From Pararhodobacter sp. (GTDB lineage Bacteria > Pseudomonadota > Alphaproteobacteria > Rhodobacterales > Rhodobacteraceae), in NCBI GenBank assembly GCA_020832665.1, contig JAFIEG010000018.1, positions 1 to 60,053 of the forward strand: DNA of 60,053 bases. The letters are read 5' to 3'. Position numbers and translations under genes: made by a program. Shown piece after piece: positions 48,950-59,957 of the stretch (positions are counted from its first letter, which is position 1; each line of letters opens with the position of its first letter). The notes under the pieces were generated by a model. The model worked only from the letters and a program-made list of their open reading frames with translations, did no database searches and had not been told where the DNA came from.

Positions 48950-51436
48950 ATGGCCGAGGCAGAGAATGACAGACCGGGCGGCGCCGGCGATGTGAGCAAT
49001 GTTCCCGGCTCGGCGCGGGTGGTGATCATCGGCGGCGGCGTGGTGGGCTGCTCGGTTGCCTTGCATCTGACGAAGCTGGGCTGGCGCGACGTTGTGCTGC
49101 TGGAGCGCAAGAGGCTGACCTCTGGCACGACATGGCACGCTGCCGGGCTCATCGGGCAGTTGCGCGCGACCGACAACATGACAAGGCTGGCGCGCTATTC
49201 GGCCGAGCTTTATGCCTCGCTCGAGGCCGAGACGGGCATCGCCACGGGGTTTCGCCAGACCGGCTCGATCAGCGTGGCGCTGAGCGCCGAGCGCCATGAG
49301 GAGTTGTTGCGCCAGGCCTCGATGGCGCGCGCCTTTGGCGTGCCGGTCGAGCCGCTGTCGCCCGAAGAGGTGGCGGCGCGTTATCCGCATGTGAATCTCG
49401 ATGGGGTTGTCGGCGGGGTCTGGCTGCCCACCGACGGGCAGGGCGATCCGGGCAATATCGCGCTGGCCATGGCCAAGGGCGCGCGCCAGCGCGGCGCCTT
49501 GATCTTCGAGAACACCCGCGTGAGCGCCATCAGGCGCGAGGGCGCAAGGGTGACCGGGGTGGAGTGGCATTCCGGCGCCGAGCGCGGACATATCGCCTGC
49601 GAGGCGGTGGCCAATTGCGCCGGCATGTGGGGGCGCGAGATTGGCCTCATGGCAGGCGTTCAGGTGCCCTTGCAGGCCTGCGAGCATTTCTACATCGTCA
49701 CCGAGCCGATTGCCGAGCTGGGGCAGTTGCCGGTGCTGCGCGTGCCCGAGGAATGCGCCTATTACAAGGAAGATGCCGGCAAGCTGATGCTGGGCGCGTT
49801 CGAGCCGCGCGCCAAGCCCTGGGGCATGGCGGGCATTCCCGAGGATTTCGAGTTCGACGAGTTGCCCCCCGATTTCGACCATTTCGAGCCGATTCTGGAG
49901 GCAGCAACGTATCGGATGCCGATGCTGGGAGAGGCCGGCATTCACACCTTCTTCAACGGCCCCGAGAGCTTTACCCCCGATACCGCCTATCATCTGGGCC
50001 TGGCGCCGGGCACCGAGAATGTCTGGGTGGCGGCCGGGTTCAACTCGATCGGCATCCAGTCGGCCGGCGGGGCCGGCATGGCGCTGGCGCAATGGATGGA
50101 GGATGGCGCGCGCCCCTTCGATCTGGGTGATGTCGACATCGCGCGCATGCAGCCCTTTCAGAACAACCGCCGCTATCTGCGCGAGCGCGCCACCGAGGCG
50201 CTGGGCCTGCTTTACGCCGATCATTTCCCCTACCGGCAGAAGGAAACGGCGCGCGGGGTGCGCCGATCGCCGCTGCATCATCTGCTCATCGAGCGTGGCG
50301 CGGTGATGGGCGAGCTGGCCGGCTGGGAGCGCGCCAACTGGTTCGCCGCGCCGGGGCAGGCACGCGAATACCGCTACAGCTGGGGCCGGCAGAACTGGTT
50401 TGACAACGCCGCCGCCGAGGTCGCCGCCCTTCGCAACGGTGTGGGCCTTTACGACATGTCGAGCTTCGGCAAGATCAGGGTGGAAGGGCCCGATGCCGAG
50501 GCTTTCCTCAACCGCGTCTGCGGCAATGATGTGGCGGTGGCGCCGGGGCGGTTGGTCTATACCCAGTTTCTCAATGCGCGCGGCGGGATCGAGGCCGATG
50601 TCACCGTCACCCGCCTTTCGGAAACCGCCTATCTGGTGGTCACCCCCGCCGCCACGCGCCGCGCCGATCAGGACTGGCTGGAGTGCCATCGTGGCGATGA
50701 ACGGGTGGCGATTGTCGATGTCACGCCGGGCGAGGCGGTGCTGGCGGTGATGGGCCCGCGCGCGCGCGAGGTGCTGGGCGCGGCCAGCCCTGATGATTTC
50801 TCTGCGCAGGGCTTTCCGTTCGGCACCGCGCGCGAGATCGAGCTGGGCCTCGGCCTGGCGCGGGCGCACCGGGTTTCCTATGTGGGCGAGTTGGGCTGGG
50901 AGATCTATGTCAGCGCCGACATGGCCGTGCATGCATTCGAGACGCTGATCGAGGCGGGCGACGCGCATGGGCTGAAACTGTGCGGGCTGCACGCGATGGA
51001 TTGCTGCCGCATCGAGAAGGCGTTTCGCCATTTCGGGCATGACATCACCTGCGAGGATCACGTGATCGATGCGGGGCTCGGCTTTGCCGTCAAGACCGGC
51101 AAGGGCGAATTCATCGGACGCGAGGCGGTGCTGCGCCGGCGCGAGAGCGGGCCCGAGCGGCGGCTGGTGCAGTTCCTGCTGAATGATCCCGATCCGATGC
51201 TGTATCACAACGAGCCGATCCTGCGCGACGGCCAAGTGGTGGGGCATCTTTCATCGGGGGCCTATGGCCATCATCTGGGCGGCGCCGTGGGGCTGGGCTA
51301 TGTGCCCTGCGCGGGTGAGGCGCTGGCATCGCTTCTGGCCTCGGACTGGCAGATCGAGGTGGCGGGGCGGCGCGTGCCCGCCACGGCTTCGCTCAAGCCG
51401 CTATATGACCCGGCGGGGGAACGGATGCGCGGCTGA
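48950..51436 (+). CDS. dimethylglycine/sarcosine dehydrogenase-like GcvT-family flavoprotein
   Basis: An 828-residue two-part enzyme. The N-terminal DAO flavoprotein domain has GGGVVGCSVA near 29-38 and SGTTWHAAG near 58-66, where the His is the covalent FAD attachment site in dimethylglycine dehydrogenase. The C-terminal ~400 residues are a GcvT-like folate-binding aminomethyl domain (GLYDMSSFGKIRVEGPDAEA, SYVGELGWEIYVSADM, GREAVLRRR). It demethylates an N-methylated glycine or related amine and passes the carbon to tetrahydrofolate. The substrate is not fixed by sequence. Its regulator is directly upstream. A double hairpin follows the stop. Confidence 0.87.
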   Translation: MAEAENDRPGGAGDVSNVPGSARVVIIGGGVVGCSVALHLTKLGWRDVVLLERKRLTSGTTWHAAGLIGQLRATDNMTRLARYSAELYASLEAETGIATGFRQTGSISVALSAERHEELLRQASMARAFGVPVEPLSPEEVAARYPHVNLDGVVGGVWLPTDGQGDPGNIALAMAKGARQRGALIFENTRVSAIRREGARVTGVEWHSGAERGHIACEAVANCAGMWGREIGLMAGVQVPLQACEHFYIVTEPIAELGQLPVLRVPEECAYYKEDAGKLMLGAFEPRAKPWGMAGIPEDFEFDELPPDFDHFEPILEAATYRMPMLGEAGIHTFFNGPESFTPDTAYHLGLAPGTENVWVAAGFNSIGIQSAGGAGMALAQWMEDGARPFDLGDVDIARMQPFQNNRRYLRERATEALGLLYADHFPYRQKETARGVRRSPLHHLLIERGAVMGELAGWERANWFAAPGQAREYRYSWGRQNWFDNAAAEVAALRNGVGLYDMSSFGKIRVEGPDAEAFLNRVCGNDVAVAPGRLVYTQFLNARGGIEADVTVTRLSETAYLVVTPAATRRADQDWLECHRGDERVAIVDVTPGEAVLAVMGPRAREVLGAASPDDFSAQGFPFGTAREIELGLGLARAHRVSYVGELGWEIYVSADMAVHAFETLIEAGDAHGLKLCGLHAMDCCRIEKAFRHFGHDITCEDHVIDAGLGFAVKTGKGEFIGREAVLRRRESGPERRLVQFLLNDPDPMLYHNEPILRDGQVVGHLSSGAYGHHLGGAVGLGYVPCAGEALASLLASDWQIEVAGRRVPATASLKPLYDPAGERMRG

Positions 51437-51445
51437 GAGTTGCCT

Positions 51446-51522
51446 GTAGGGTGGGCAATATGCCCACCCCGGAATCGACACTGGCCCAAACGGCTGAGGT
51501 GGGCAAGGATTGCCCACCCTAC
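51446..51522. terminator. double hairpin between convergent genes
   Basis: Two hairpins, GGGTGGGCA-ATA-TGCCCACCC (51449-51469) and GGTGGGCAA-GGA-TTGCCCACC (51498-51518), face each other between the ends of the dehydrogenase and the permease genes. GTAGGG at the left and CCCTAC at the right make the whole block symmetrical. It is likely a bidirectional terminator and belongs to a repeat type common in this bacterial family. Confidence 0.65.
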
Positions 51523-51536
51523 GGACTTTGCGGGCC

Positions 51537-52916
51537 TCAGAAGCTGCCGAAAAGCGTGCCCAGCGTGATCAGCACGATCAGCGCCAGGATCGGGATCAGC
51601 ACGGCGACGACGGCGATATCCTTGTAGGCTTCGCGATGCGTGAGCCCGCAGATGGTGAGCAGCGTGATTACCGCGCCGTTATGGGGCAGCGCATCCAGCC
51701 CGCCGGTGGCCACCGCCGTGACCCGGTGCAGCAGTTCCGGCGATATTCCGGCGGCTGTGCCCAGCTCCAGATAGGTCTCGCCGAGGGTGGAGAGCGCGAT
51801 CGACATCCCGCCCGAGGCCGAGCCCGTCATCCCCGCCAAGAGGCTGGTGCCGATGGCCAGCGAGATCAGCGGGTTGTCACCGCCCGCCGTCACCACCCAG
51901 TCGCGGATCATGACAAAGGCGGAGAGCGAGGCGATGACGGCGCCGAAACCCACCAGCGAGGCGGTGTTGAAGATGGGCTTGAGCGAATCCTTGGCGCCGT
52001 CGTCGAGCGTCTCGCCCAGGTTCTCGGCAAGCCGGCGCCAGTTCAGCGCCACCAGCACCAGCGAGGCGATGGTCAGCGCCGAAATGACCGACCACACCCC
52101 GCGCACCGATCCGACATCGGTTTCGCCGTATTCGGGCAATGCCAGATAGGCGGTATCCATCGCCGGGATCACCGCGAAGGTGAAGGCCAGGTTCAGCACC
52201 AGCACCAGCACCAGCGGCGCGGCGGCCACCCAAAGCGGCGGGGTGTCCTGTTCGCCGGTTTTTACGGTATCGTCCGCCTCTTCGCCATAGCCCGGCCCCA
52301 GCGCACGCGCCCGCCATGCCAGCCAGGCCCAGCCCAGCCCCAGCATCATGGCGGCGGCGATGAGCCCCAGCCCCGGCGCGGCGAAGGGGGTGGTGCCGAA
52401 ATAGGGCATGGGGATGGCGTTCTGGATTGCCGGCGTGCCGGGCAGGGCGGTCATGGTGAAGGTAAAGGCCCCCAGCGCGATGGTGGCCGGGATCAGCAAC
52501 TTGGGCAGCTCGGCCTCGCGAAACAGGGCTGAGGCGATGGGCCAGACGGCAAAGGCCACCACGAAGAGCGATACGCCGCCATAGGTCATTGCCGCGCAGC
52601 ACAATATCACGGCCAGAATGGCATGGCCCGGGCCCAGCCCCCTTATGATGGCATCGGCCAGCACCCGCGCCGAACCCGAGGCCTCGATCAGCTTGCCGAA
52701 GACCGCGCCCAGAAGGAAGAGCGGGAAGAACTGGATGATGAAGCCGCCCGTGGCCTGCATGAATACCTGGGTATAGCTTGCCAGCACCGGCCCGCCCTCG
52801 GCTGCCAGCACGGCGATCAGCGCCAGCGCGGGGGTCAAGAGCAGCAGGCTGAGCCCGCGATAGGCGAGATACATCAGCGCGCCCAGCGCCAGCGCGATCA
52901 CGGCAATGCCGGTCAT
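51537..52916 (-). CDS. GntP-family permease
   Basis: A 459-residue inner-membrane transporter with about 12 hydrophobic helices. The GntP/ion-transporter pattern is seen in GGFIIQFFPLFLLGAVFGKL, CCAAMTYGGVSLFVVAFAVW, TALPGTPAIQNAIPMPYFGT and GMTGSASGGMSIALSTLG. GntP members take up gluconate or other hydroxy acids with protons. It is convergent with the dehydrogenase gene and divergent from the ABC transporter operon, without a clear pathway link. The start at 52916 (ATG) fits the first helix. Confidence 0.87.
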   Translation of the reverse strand: MTGIAVIALALGALMYLAYRGLSLLLLTPALALIAVLAAEGGPVLASYTQVFMQATGGFIIQFFPLFLLGAVFGKLIEASGSARVLADAIIRGLGPGHAILAVILCCAAMTYGGVSLFVVAFAVWPIASALFREAELPKLLIPATIALGAFTFTMTALPGTPAIQNAIPMPYFGTTPFAAPGLGLIAAAMMLGLGWAWLAWRARALGPGYGEEADDTVKTGEQDTPPLWVAAAPLVLVLVLNLAFTFAVIPAMDTAYLALPEYGETDVGSVRGVWSVISALTIASLVLVALNWRRLAENLGETLDDGAKDSLKPIFNTASLVGFGAVIASLSAFVMIRDWVVTAGGDNPLISLAIGTSLLAGMTGSASGGMSIALSTLGETYLELGTAAGISPELLHRVTAVATGGLDALPHNGAVITLLTICGLTHREAYKDIAVVAVLIPILALIVLITLGTLFGSF

Positions 52917-53146
52917 GGTGCCCTTTCATGCCCGCATCGGGGCGAGAAGCTGCAGGAATTCTGCGCCGCAGCATATCGCTGCGATGCGGCGAGGTAAAGG
53001 TGGCGGCTGTCACGTCAAGGCGCTTGCCGGTGCGTTGGATGTTGACACCGAGCGCAATCGGCTGTCACCTGAGGCCATTGCGAGCACAGGCGCGCAAGGT
53101 CGCGTCCGTAACGAACGCAAGCGAAATCAAGACCAGGGAGATTGTG

Positions 53147-54742
53147 ATGTCATTCATGACCAAGACAGGAACGCTACGCACCGCGCTTATGGCCGGCGTG
53201 GCAACGGCGGCGATGGCCTTTACCTCGGTGCCGACAGATGCCGAGACGCTGCGCTGGGCACGCGTCGGCGATGCGCTGACACTGGATCCGCACAGCCAGA
53301 ACGAAGGCCCGACGCATACGCTCAACCACCACATCTATGAAACCCTTGTCGGCCGCGCCGTCGATGGCACGCTGACACCGCGCCTGGCCACCGACTGGTA
53401 CATCCATGACGAGGACGACACCGTCTGGGTCTTCGAGATCCGTGAGGGGGTCACTTTTCACGAAGGCCAGGAACTGACCGCGCATGACGTGGTATTCTCG
53501 CTCGATCGCGCACGCACGCCGCCCTCGGGCATGGCCGCGCTGCATGCTGCGGTCGAAGAGGTGACAGCCGTTGACGACTATACGGTTCATGTGCGCCTTG
53601 CCGGCCCGGCGCCGCTGTATGTGCAGAACCTGACCAACACCTTCGTCATGTCGCGCGAATGGGCCGAAGAGCATGGCACCGAAACCGCGCCCAACTTCGC
53701 CGCCGGCGAGGAAGCCTATTCGGTGCGCAACACAAACGGCACCGGCCCCTACATGCTGGTCGAGCGCGAGGCCGAGGAGCGCACCGTGCTGCGCGTATTC
53801 GAGGGCCATTGGGACGACGCACCGCAGGTGACCGAGATCATCTACACCCCGATCTCGGAAGCCGCGACGCGGGTTTCGGCGCTGCTGTCGGGCGAGGTCG
53901 ATATTGTGCAGGACGTGCCGGTGCAGGATATCGCGCGGCTCGAACAGACCGATGGCGTGAGCGTGGTGCGCGGGCCCGAGAACCGCAACATCTTCTTCAG
54001 CTACGACATGACGTCCGAGACGCTGGCCTCGACCAATGTCGATGACAACCCCTTCGCACATCCGGAGATTCGCGAAGCGATGGCGCTGGCGCTCGACCGC
54101 GATGCCATCCGCCAGGTGGTGATGCGCGGCGAATCGCAGCCCTCGGCGGCGCCGCTGCCGCCCTTCGTCAATGGCTGGACCGAAGAGATGCACGCCTATG
54201 ATGCGCCCGATATCGAGCGCGCCAGCGAACTGGTGAGCGGCATCTACCCGAACGGCTTCTCGGTCGATCTGCACTGCCCGAACGATCGCTACCTCAATGA
54301 CGAGGCGATCTGCCAGGCGCTGGTCGGCATGCTGGGCCGCATCGGGATGAATGTGAACCTCGTTTCGCAGACACGCTCGCTGCACTTCCCGCTGATCGAG
54401 AACTGGGAGACCGATTTCTACCTGCTCGGCTGGGGCGTGCCCACCTTTGACAGCCAGTATGTGTTCGACTTCCTGGTGCACACCCGCGAAGGGGCCTATG
54501 GCGCCTTCAACGGCACGCGCTATTCGAACGCCGAACTGGACGCGATGATCCAGTCGCTGGCCACCGAGACCGATCTCGAAGCGCGCGACGCCACCATCGC
54601 GGCGATCTGGGACCAGGTGATGGAAGACCGCATCTTCCTGAACGTGCACAACCAGATGCTGGCCTATGCAATGCGTGATGGCATCAATCTCGACGTGCAT
54701 CCCGAGAACCAGCCGCGGATGACCTCAGTCACCTTCGACTGA
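53147..54742 (+). CDS. ABC transporter substrate-binding protein, peptide type
   Basis: A 531-residue periplasmic binding protein of the DppA/OppA/NikA family (SBP type 5). A signal peptide covers about residues 1-33 (TALMAGVATAAMAF ... TDAETL). Family features are GDALTLDPHSQNEGPT, IYETLVGR, FEIREGVTFHEGQELTAHDVVFSLDR and the later IREAMALALDRDAI. It delivers peptides or similar small molecules to the permeases encoded next. The ATG at 53147 follows GGGAG. It begins a complete transporter operon (substrate protein, two permeases, two ATPases). Confidence 0.9.
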   Translation: MSFMTKTGTLRTALMAGVATAAMAFTSVPTDAETLRWARVGDALTLDPHSQNEGPTHTLNHHIYETLVGRAVDGTLTPRLATDWYIHDEDDTVWVFEIREGVTFHEGQELTAHDVVFSLDRARTPPSGMAALHAAVEEVTAVDDYTVHVRLAGPAPLYVQNLTNTFVMSREWAEEHGTETAPNFAAGEEAYSVRNTNGTGPYMLVEREAEERTVLRVFEGHWDDAPQVTEIIYTPISEAATRVSALLSGEVDIVQDVPVQDIARLEQTDGVSVVRGPENRNIFFSYDMTSETLASTNVDDNPFAHPEIREAMALALDRDAIRQVVMRGESQPSAAPLPPFVNGWTEEMHAYDAPDIERASELVSGIYPNGFSVDLHCPNDRYLNDEAICQALVGMLGRIGMNVNLVSQTRSLHFPLIENWETDFYLLGWGVPTFDSQYVFDFLVHTREGAYGAFNGTRYSNAELDAMIQSLATETDLEARDATIAAIWDQVMEDRIFLNVHNQMLAYAMRDGINLDVHPENQPRMTSVTFD

Positions 54743-54836
54743 TCCGGGCTACCTAGGCGCCCGCGCGGGTCAGACCGCGGGGGCGCTGAGATTCGAGACA
54801 GCAAGACTGACCTGATCCTGTGAGGGGTCACCGCCA

Positions 54837-55823
54837 ATGATCGCCTTCATCATTCGCAGGCTTTTACAGTCGCTCATCGTCATGCTGGCGGTGGCGCTGG
54901 TGTCGTTTTCGCTGTTTCGCTTCGTCGGCGATCCGATCGCTTCGATGGTGGGGCAAGAGGCCACGCTGGCCGAGCGCGAAGCCCTGCGTCAGCAGCTGGG
55001 CCTGAACGACCCGTTCGTCATGCAGTTCCTCGGTTTCATCGGCCGCGCCATACAGGGTGATTTCGGCATTTCCTACCGGCTGCAGCAGCCGGTGATGGAG
55101 CTGATCCTCTCGCGGCTGCCGGCAACGCTGGAGCTGGCGCTGATCTCGGGCTTCTTTGCCTTCGTCTTTGGCGTGGCTTTTGGCGTCTATACCGCGCTCA
55201 ACCGGCGTGGCTGGCTGTCGAACTCCATCATGACCCTGTCGCTGATCGGCGTGTCGCTGCCCACCTTTTTGATCGGCGTGCTTCTGATCTGGGTCTTCGC
55301 GGTCGAGTTGCAATGGCTGCCCTCGTTCGGGCGCGGCGAGACGGTGTGGATCGGTGACTGGTGGCGCACGGGATTGCTGACGCATTCGGGGCGCGTCTCG
55401 CTCATCCTTCCCGCAATCACGCTGGGGCTCTACCAGATGACGCTGATCATGCGCCTGGTGCGCGCCGAGATGCTGGAAGTGCTGCGCGCCGACTACATCA
55501 AGTTTGCCCGTGCCCGCGGTCTGTCGAATCGCGCGGTGAATTTCGGCCACGCGCTGAAGAATACCATGGTGCCGGTGATCACCATCACCGGCCTGCAGCT
55601 GGGCTCGATCATCGCCTTCGCCATCATAACCGAAACCGTCTTCCAGTGGCCCGGGGTGGGCGCGCTGTTCATTCGCTCGGTGCAGTTTGTCGATGTGCCG
55701 GTGATGGCGGCCTATCTGATGCTGATCGCGCTCATCTTCGTGGTCATCAACCTGATCGTCGATCTGCTCTACTATGTCGTCGATCCGCGCCTGCGCGTTG
55801 ATCGCGCCAGCGCCCGGCATTGA
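54837..55823 (+). CDS. ABC transporter permease, DppB type
   Basis: A 328-residue inner-membrane permease with six helices. The N-terminal signature is IIRRLLQSLIVMLAVALVSF and the EAA loop is RAEMLEVLRADYIKFARARGLSN. It forms half of the channel of the peptide-type importer. It follows the binding protein after 94 bases and precedes the second permease by eight bases. Confidence 0.9.
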   Translation: MIAFIIRRLLQSLIVMLAVALVSFSLFRFVGDPIASMVGQEATLAEREALRQQLGLNDPFVMQFLGFIGRAIQGDFGISYRLQQPVMELILSRLPATLELALISGFFAFVFGVAFGVYTALNRRGWLSNSIMTLSLIGVSLPTFLIGVLLIWVFAVELQWLPSFGRGETVWIGDWWRTGLLTHSGRVSLILPAITLGLYQMTLIMRLVRAEMLEVLRADYIKFARARGLSNRAVNFGHALKNTMVPVITITGLQLGSIIAFAIITETVFQWPGVGALFIRSVQFVDVPVMAAYLMLIALIFVVINLIVDLLYYVVDPRLRVDRASARH

Positions 55824-55831
55824 GGCGAGTC

Positions 55832-56791
55832 ATGGCCGAAACCGACCCCACAATCGACACAAGCCAGATTAAACCCCGCAGCCGGCTTTACCGGATGTGG
55901 GACAGCGACATCGCCTATTCGTTCCGCACCTCGCCGGTGGCGATGCTGGCGGGGCTGGTATCGGTGATCATCATTGCCGCCGCCGTGCTGGCGCCGTGGC
56001 TTGCGCCCTACAACCCCTATGACCCGGGGCAGTTGAACCTGATGGATGGCTTCACCCCGCCGATGGAGCCCAACCAGTTCACCGGCAATGTCTACTGGCT
56101 TGGCGCCGACAATCAGGGGCGCGATGTCTTTTCCACCATCCTTTACGGTGCGCGCATCTCGCTCTTCGTGGGTTTCATGGCGGTGCTGTTCGCGATGACG
56201 CTGGGCATCACGCTGGGGCTGATCGCCGGCTGGCGCGGTGGCTGGCTGGACAGCCTGCTGATGCGCGTGGCCGATGTGCAGCTGTCTTTCCCCTCGATCC
56301 TGATCGCGCTTCTGATCTTCGGCGTGGCGCGCGGCTTCATCCCGCCGGCCTATCGTGAAACCATGGCCATCTGGGTGCTGATCGTTGCCATCGGGCTTTC
56401 CGACTGGGTGCAGTACGCCCGCGTCGTGCGCGGTGCGACGATGGTCGAGAAGAGCAAGGAATATGTGCAGGCGGCGCGCGTGATCGGCTCGCATCCGGTG
56501 AAGATACTGGTGCGCCACATCCTGCCCAATGTCATGGGCCCGGTGCTGGTGATCGCCACCATCGGGCTGGCGCTGGCCATCATCGCCGAGGCCACGCTGT
56601 CGTTTCTCGGTGTCGGTGTGCCGCCCACCCAGCCATCGCTTGGAACGCTGATCCGCATCGGCCAGGGCTTTCTGTTTTCAGGCGAGTGGTGGATCCTGCT
56701 GTTCCCGTCGGTGACGCTGCTGGCGCTGGCGCTGTCGGTCAACCTGCTGGGCGACTGGCTGCGCGATGCCCTGAACCCGAGGCTCAGATGA
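55832..56791 (+). CDS. ABC transporter permease, DppC type
   Basis: A 319-residue permease, the partner of the previous one. The N-terminal helix is AMLAGLVSVIIIAAAVLAPW, followed by the typical WLGADNQGRDVFSTILYGARISLFVG segment (in part) and the EAA loop VRGATMVEKSKEYVQAARVIG. The ATG at 55832 has a TGAGGCGAG ribosome site. A 180-base gap with a hairpin follows before the ATPase genes. Confidence 0.9.
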   Translation: MAETDPTIDTSQIKPRSRLYRMWDSDIAYSFRTSPVAMLAGLVSVIIIAAAVLAPWLAPYNPYDPGQLNLMDGFTPPMEPNQFTGNVYWLGADNQGRDVFSTILYGARISLFVGFMAVLFAMTLGITLGLIAGWRGGWLDSLLMRVADVQLSFPSILIALLIFGVARGFIPPAYRETMAIWVLIVAIGLSDWVQYARVVRGATMVEKSKEYVQAARVIGSHPVKILVRHILPNVMGPVLVIATIGLALAIIAEATLSFLGVGVPPTQPSLGTLIRIGQGFLFSGEWWILLFPSVTLLALALSVNLLGDWLRDALNPRLR

Positions 56792-56814
56792 TGATGTTCC
56801 CTTCGCCCCTTGTT

Positions 56815-56839
56815 CTGCCCGTGCCGCAGACACGGGCAG
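56815..56839 (+). promoter_or_regulatory. intraoperonic hairpin between permease and ATPase genes
   Basis: A perfect 9-bp stem (CTGCCCGTG / CACGGGCAG) with a seven-base loop stands 24 bases after the second permease stop in a 180-base gap. It has no T-run, so it may protect or attenuate the mRNA rather than end it, setting different levels for channel and ATPase subunits. Confidence 0.45.
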
Positions 56840-56972
56840 CACCCGACGGCCCCCCGTCACGCCGATGGTGTGCCTTCGACACGACGCGGGCGCTTCGCTT
56901 CCGCCGGTGGTCGGGCACCGCTCGTGCGACCCGCAAGCTTGCGCTGGGGGGGCGCCGACTGGAGCCATGCCC

Positions 56973-57951
56973 ATGACCGAACCGCTCCTCTCCGTCCGCG
57001 ACCTGGTTGTCGAGTTTCCCACAAGGCGCGGCACGCTGCGCGCCATCGATAAGGTGTCTTTCGACATCGCCGAGGGCGAGGTGCTGGGCATGGTTGGCGA
57101 ATCGGGCGCCGGCAAGTCGATCACCGGCTCGGCGATCATCGGCCTGATCGAGCCGCCGGGCCGAATCGCCGGCGGCGAGATATGGCTGCGCGGCCATCGC
57201 ATCGACAACCTGCCCCGCGAAAAGCTGCGCCGCATCCGCGGCAAGCGCATCGGCATGGTGTTCCAGGATCCGCTGACCTCGCTCAACCCGCTCTACACCG
57301 TCGCCGATCAGCTGATCGAGACCATCCGCACCCATATCGATGTCGGCGAGAAAGAGGCCCGCCGCCGCGCCATCGCATTGCTGGACCGCGTCGGCATCCC
57401 CGCCGCCGCGCGCCGGATCGACGACTACCCGCACCATTTCTCGGGCGGGATGCGCCAGCGGGTGGTGATCGCGCTGGCGCTGTGCGCCGAGCCCGAACTG
57501 GTCATCGCCGATGAGCCCACTACCGCGCTCGATGTCTCGGTGCAGGCGCAGATCATCGACGTGCTCAAGGAAATCTGCGCCGAGCGCGGCGCTTCGGTGA
57601 TGCTGATCACCCACGACATGGGCGTCATCGCCGAAACCGCCGACCGCGTGGCGGTGCTCTATGCCGGCCGCCTGGCCGAAATCGGCCCGGTGCGCGATGT
57701 CATCAAACATGCCGAGCACCCCTATACCGCCGGGCTGATGGGCTCGATCCCCACGCTAACCCAGACCAGCAAGCGGCTGGTGCAGATACCGGGCTCGATG
57801 CCGCGGCTCAACGCCATCCCGCCCGGCTGCGCCTTCAACCCGCGCTGCGAACAGGCATTCGAGCGCTGCCGCACCGAGCGGCCCGAGCCGCTGGCGCGTG
57901 GTGGCGGGAGGCAGGTGGCCTGCTGGCTCTATGACCGGGCGGAGGCACGCC

Positions 57952-57959
<8 letters not shown>
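56973..57959 (+). CDS. ABC transporter ATP-binding protein, DppD type
   Basis: A 328-residue ATPase. Walker A is GESGAGKS near 42-49, the signature is FSGGMRQRVVIALAL near 156-170, and Walker B is LVIADEPTTALDVS. The C-terminal oligopeptide/dipeptide extension is present (PPGCAFNPRCEQAFERC). It couples ATP hydrolysis to import. The ATG at 56973 is preferred over 56967, which would sit too close to the GGAG site. It overlaps the next gene by eight bases. Confidence 0.9.
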
Positions 57960-58938
<979 letters not shown>

Positions 58939-58956
58939 CCCGTTCCCGGTTTCCCT

Positions 58957-59025
58957 CTTCATCTTGCATAAAATACGTCCGGGGGGAGTCCGCGAAGCGG
59001 ACAGGGGACAGCGCCCCCCATACCC
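58957..59025. repeat. Rhodobacteraceae-type intergenic repeat, copy B
   Basis: The same pattern as 44898-44967: CTTCATCTTGC, then GGGGGGAGTCCGCGAAGCG, GGAC and CAGCGCCCCCC. It lies between the convergent ends of the transporter operon and the TonB-like gene and can form two hairpins, so it likely terminates both. Confidence 0.7.
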
Positions 59026-59957
59026 TAGCCCTGAAACCTCACCGGCAGGTTGAAGCGATAGCTGCCCCCGCCCAGCCCTTGCGGGGCGCGGGGCAGGCGC
59101 GCGCGCTGCGCGGCCTCGATGGCGGCACGGTCGAGCGCGGCATGACCCGAGCTTTCCAGCACCTGCACCGAGGCCAGCCGGCCATCGCTGTGCACATCAA
59201 GCTGCAGCCGCACCGTGCCGCCCATCCGCCCGCCGGCGGGATGGCGCTGCTGGCGCTGTATGGCGGCGCGAATCTGCCCACCCCATTGCGCCACCAGCGC
59301 CCCGCTATCGGCACCGGCGCGGCTGGTGCTCTCCGAGCGGCCGGCGCGCCCCTCTTGCGCTTGTGCGCCGCTGCCGGCTGCGCGTGCAGAGGGCGCGGCG
59401 GCAGAGGGCGGCGTGCTTGTGGGCCGCGCCTGTTGCGTGCGCGGTTCGGCGCTCGCCGGCGCTGCGGCGCTGACGGTCGGTGCGCTGCGCTCGGGGCGGG
59501 GCGTGGGCCGGGGCGAGCGTAGCGGCGCCGTGTCGCCCGACATGGCAACCGCCGGCGGTGGCGATGAGGTGTCGGTATCCGACTGCTGCGCTTCGGTCGG
59601 GGGCGGGGCGAGGGAAGCCAGGGCGGGTGGGACGCTCCGCTCAGGTTCCGGCGTGAGGGGCATCTCGGGCGTGGCGTCGGTTTCGGGCAGCGCATGCGGC
59701 ATGTCTGGAAGCGCAGGCAGCCTGGGCAGCGGCGTCGGTGCCTCGACCTGCGGCGGCGTGCTGTCGGCTTGCGGGCGCGGCGGGGTGGCCAGTTCGGGCA
59801 GGCGCGTGGCCAATGCGGCGGGCGTCGGGCCGGAGGGCGGCAGGGCGTCGGCAGTTGCAGGTGGGGGCGGCGCGTCGGGCGCATCGGCGGCATGGGGCGG
59901 GGCCTCCCACTCGGCGACCAGCGCGGCCAGTGCCGGCGCGGCGCCCTCGATGCTCAC
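59025..59957 (-). CDS. TonB-family C-terminal protein, partial
   Basis: At least 310 residues, cut off at the damaged contig end, so the true N-terminus with its membrane anchor is missing. A long Pro/Ala-rich linker (as in periplasm-spanning TonB proteins) leads to a C-terminal domain of about 85 residues: GGQIRAAIQRQQRHPAGGRM, GTVRLQLDVHSDGRLASVQV, SSGHAALDRAAIEAAQRAR and the final YRFNLPVRF. TonB-type proteins carry inner-membrane energy to outer-membrane receptors. Some sequence near 59958 is unreliable. Confidence 0.75.
   Translation of the reverse strand: MSIEGAAPALAALVAEWEAPPHAADAPDAPPPPATADALPPSGPTPAALATRLPELATPPRPQADSTPPQVEAPTPLPRLPALPDMPHALPETDATPEMPLTPEPERSVPPALASLAPPPTEAQQSDTDTSSPPPAVAMSGDTAPLRSPRPTPRPERSAPTVSAAAPASAEPRTQQARPTSTPPSAAAPSARAAGSGAQAQEGRAGRSESTSRAGADSGALVAQWGGQIRAAIQRQQRHPAGGRMGGTVRLQLDVHSDGRLASVQVLESSGHAALDRAAIEAAQRARLPRAPQGLGGGSYRFNLPVRFQG

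Noticed and set aside
48548-51247. A 899-codon open frame on the minus strand opposite the dehydrogenase gene
   Set aside because: It is the antisense shadow of a GC3-biased gene; its His/Gly/Arg-rich composition matches no protein family and the plus-strand frame has clear domains.
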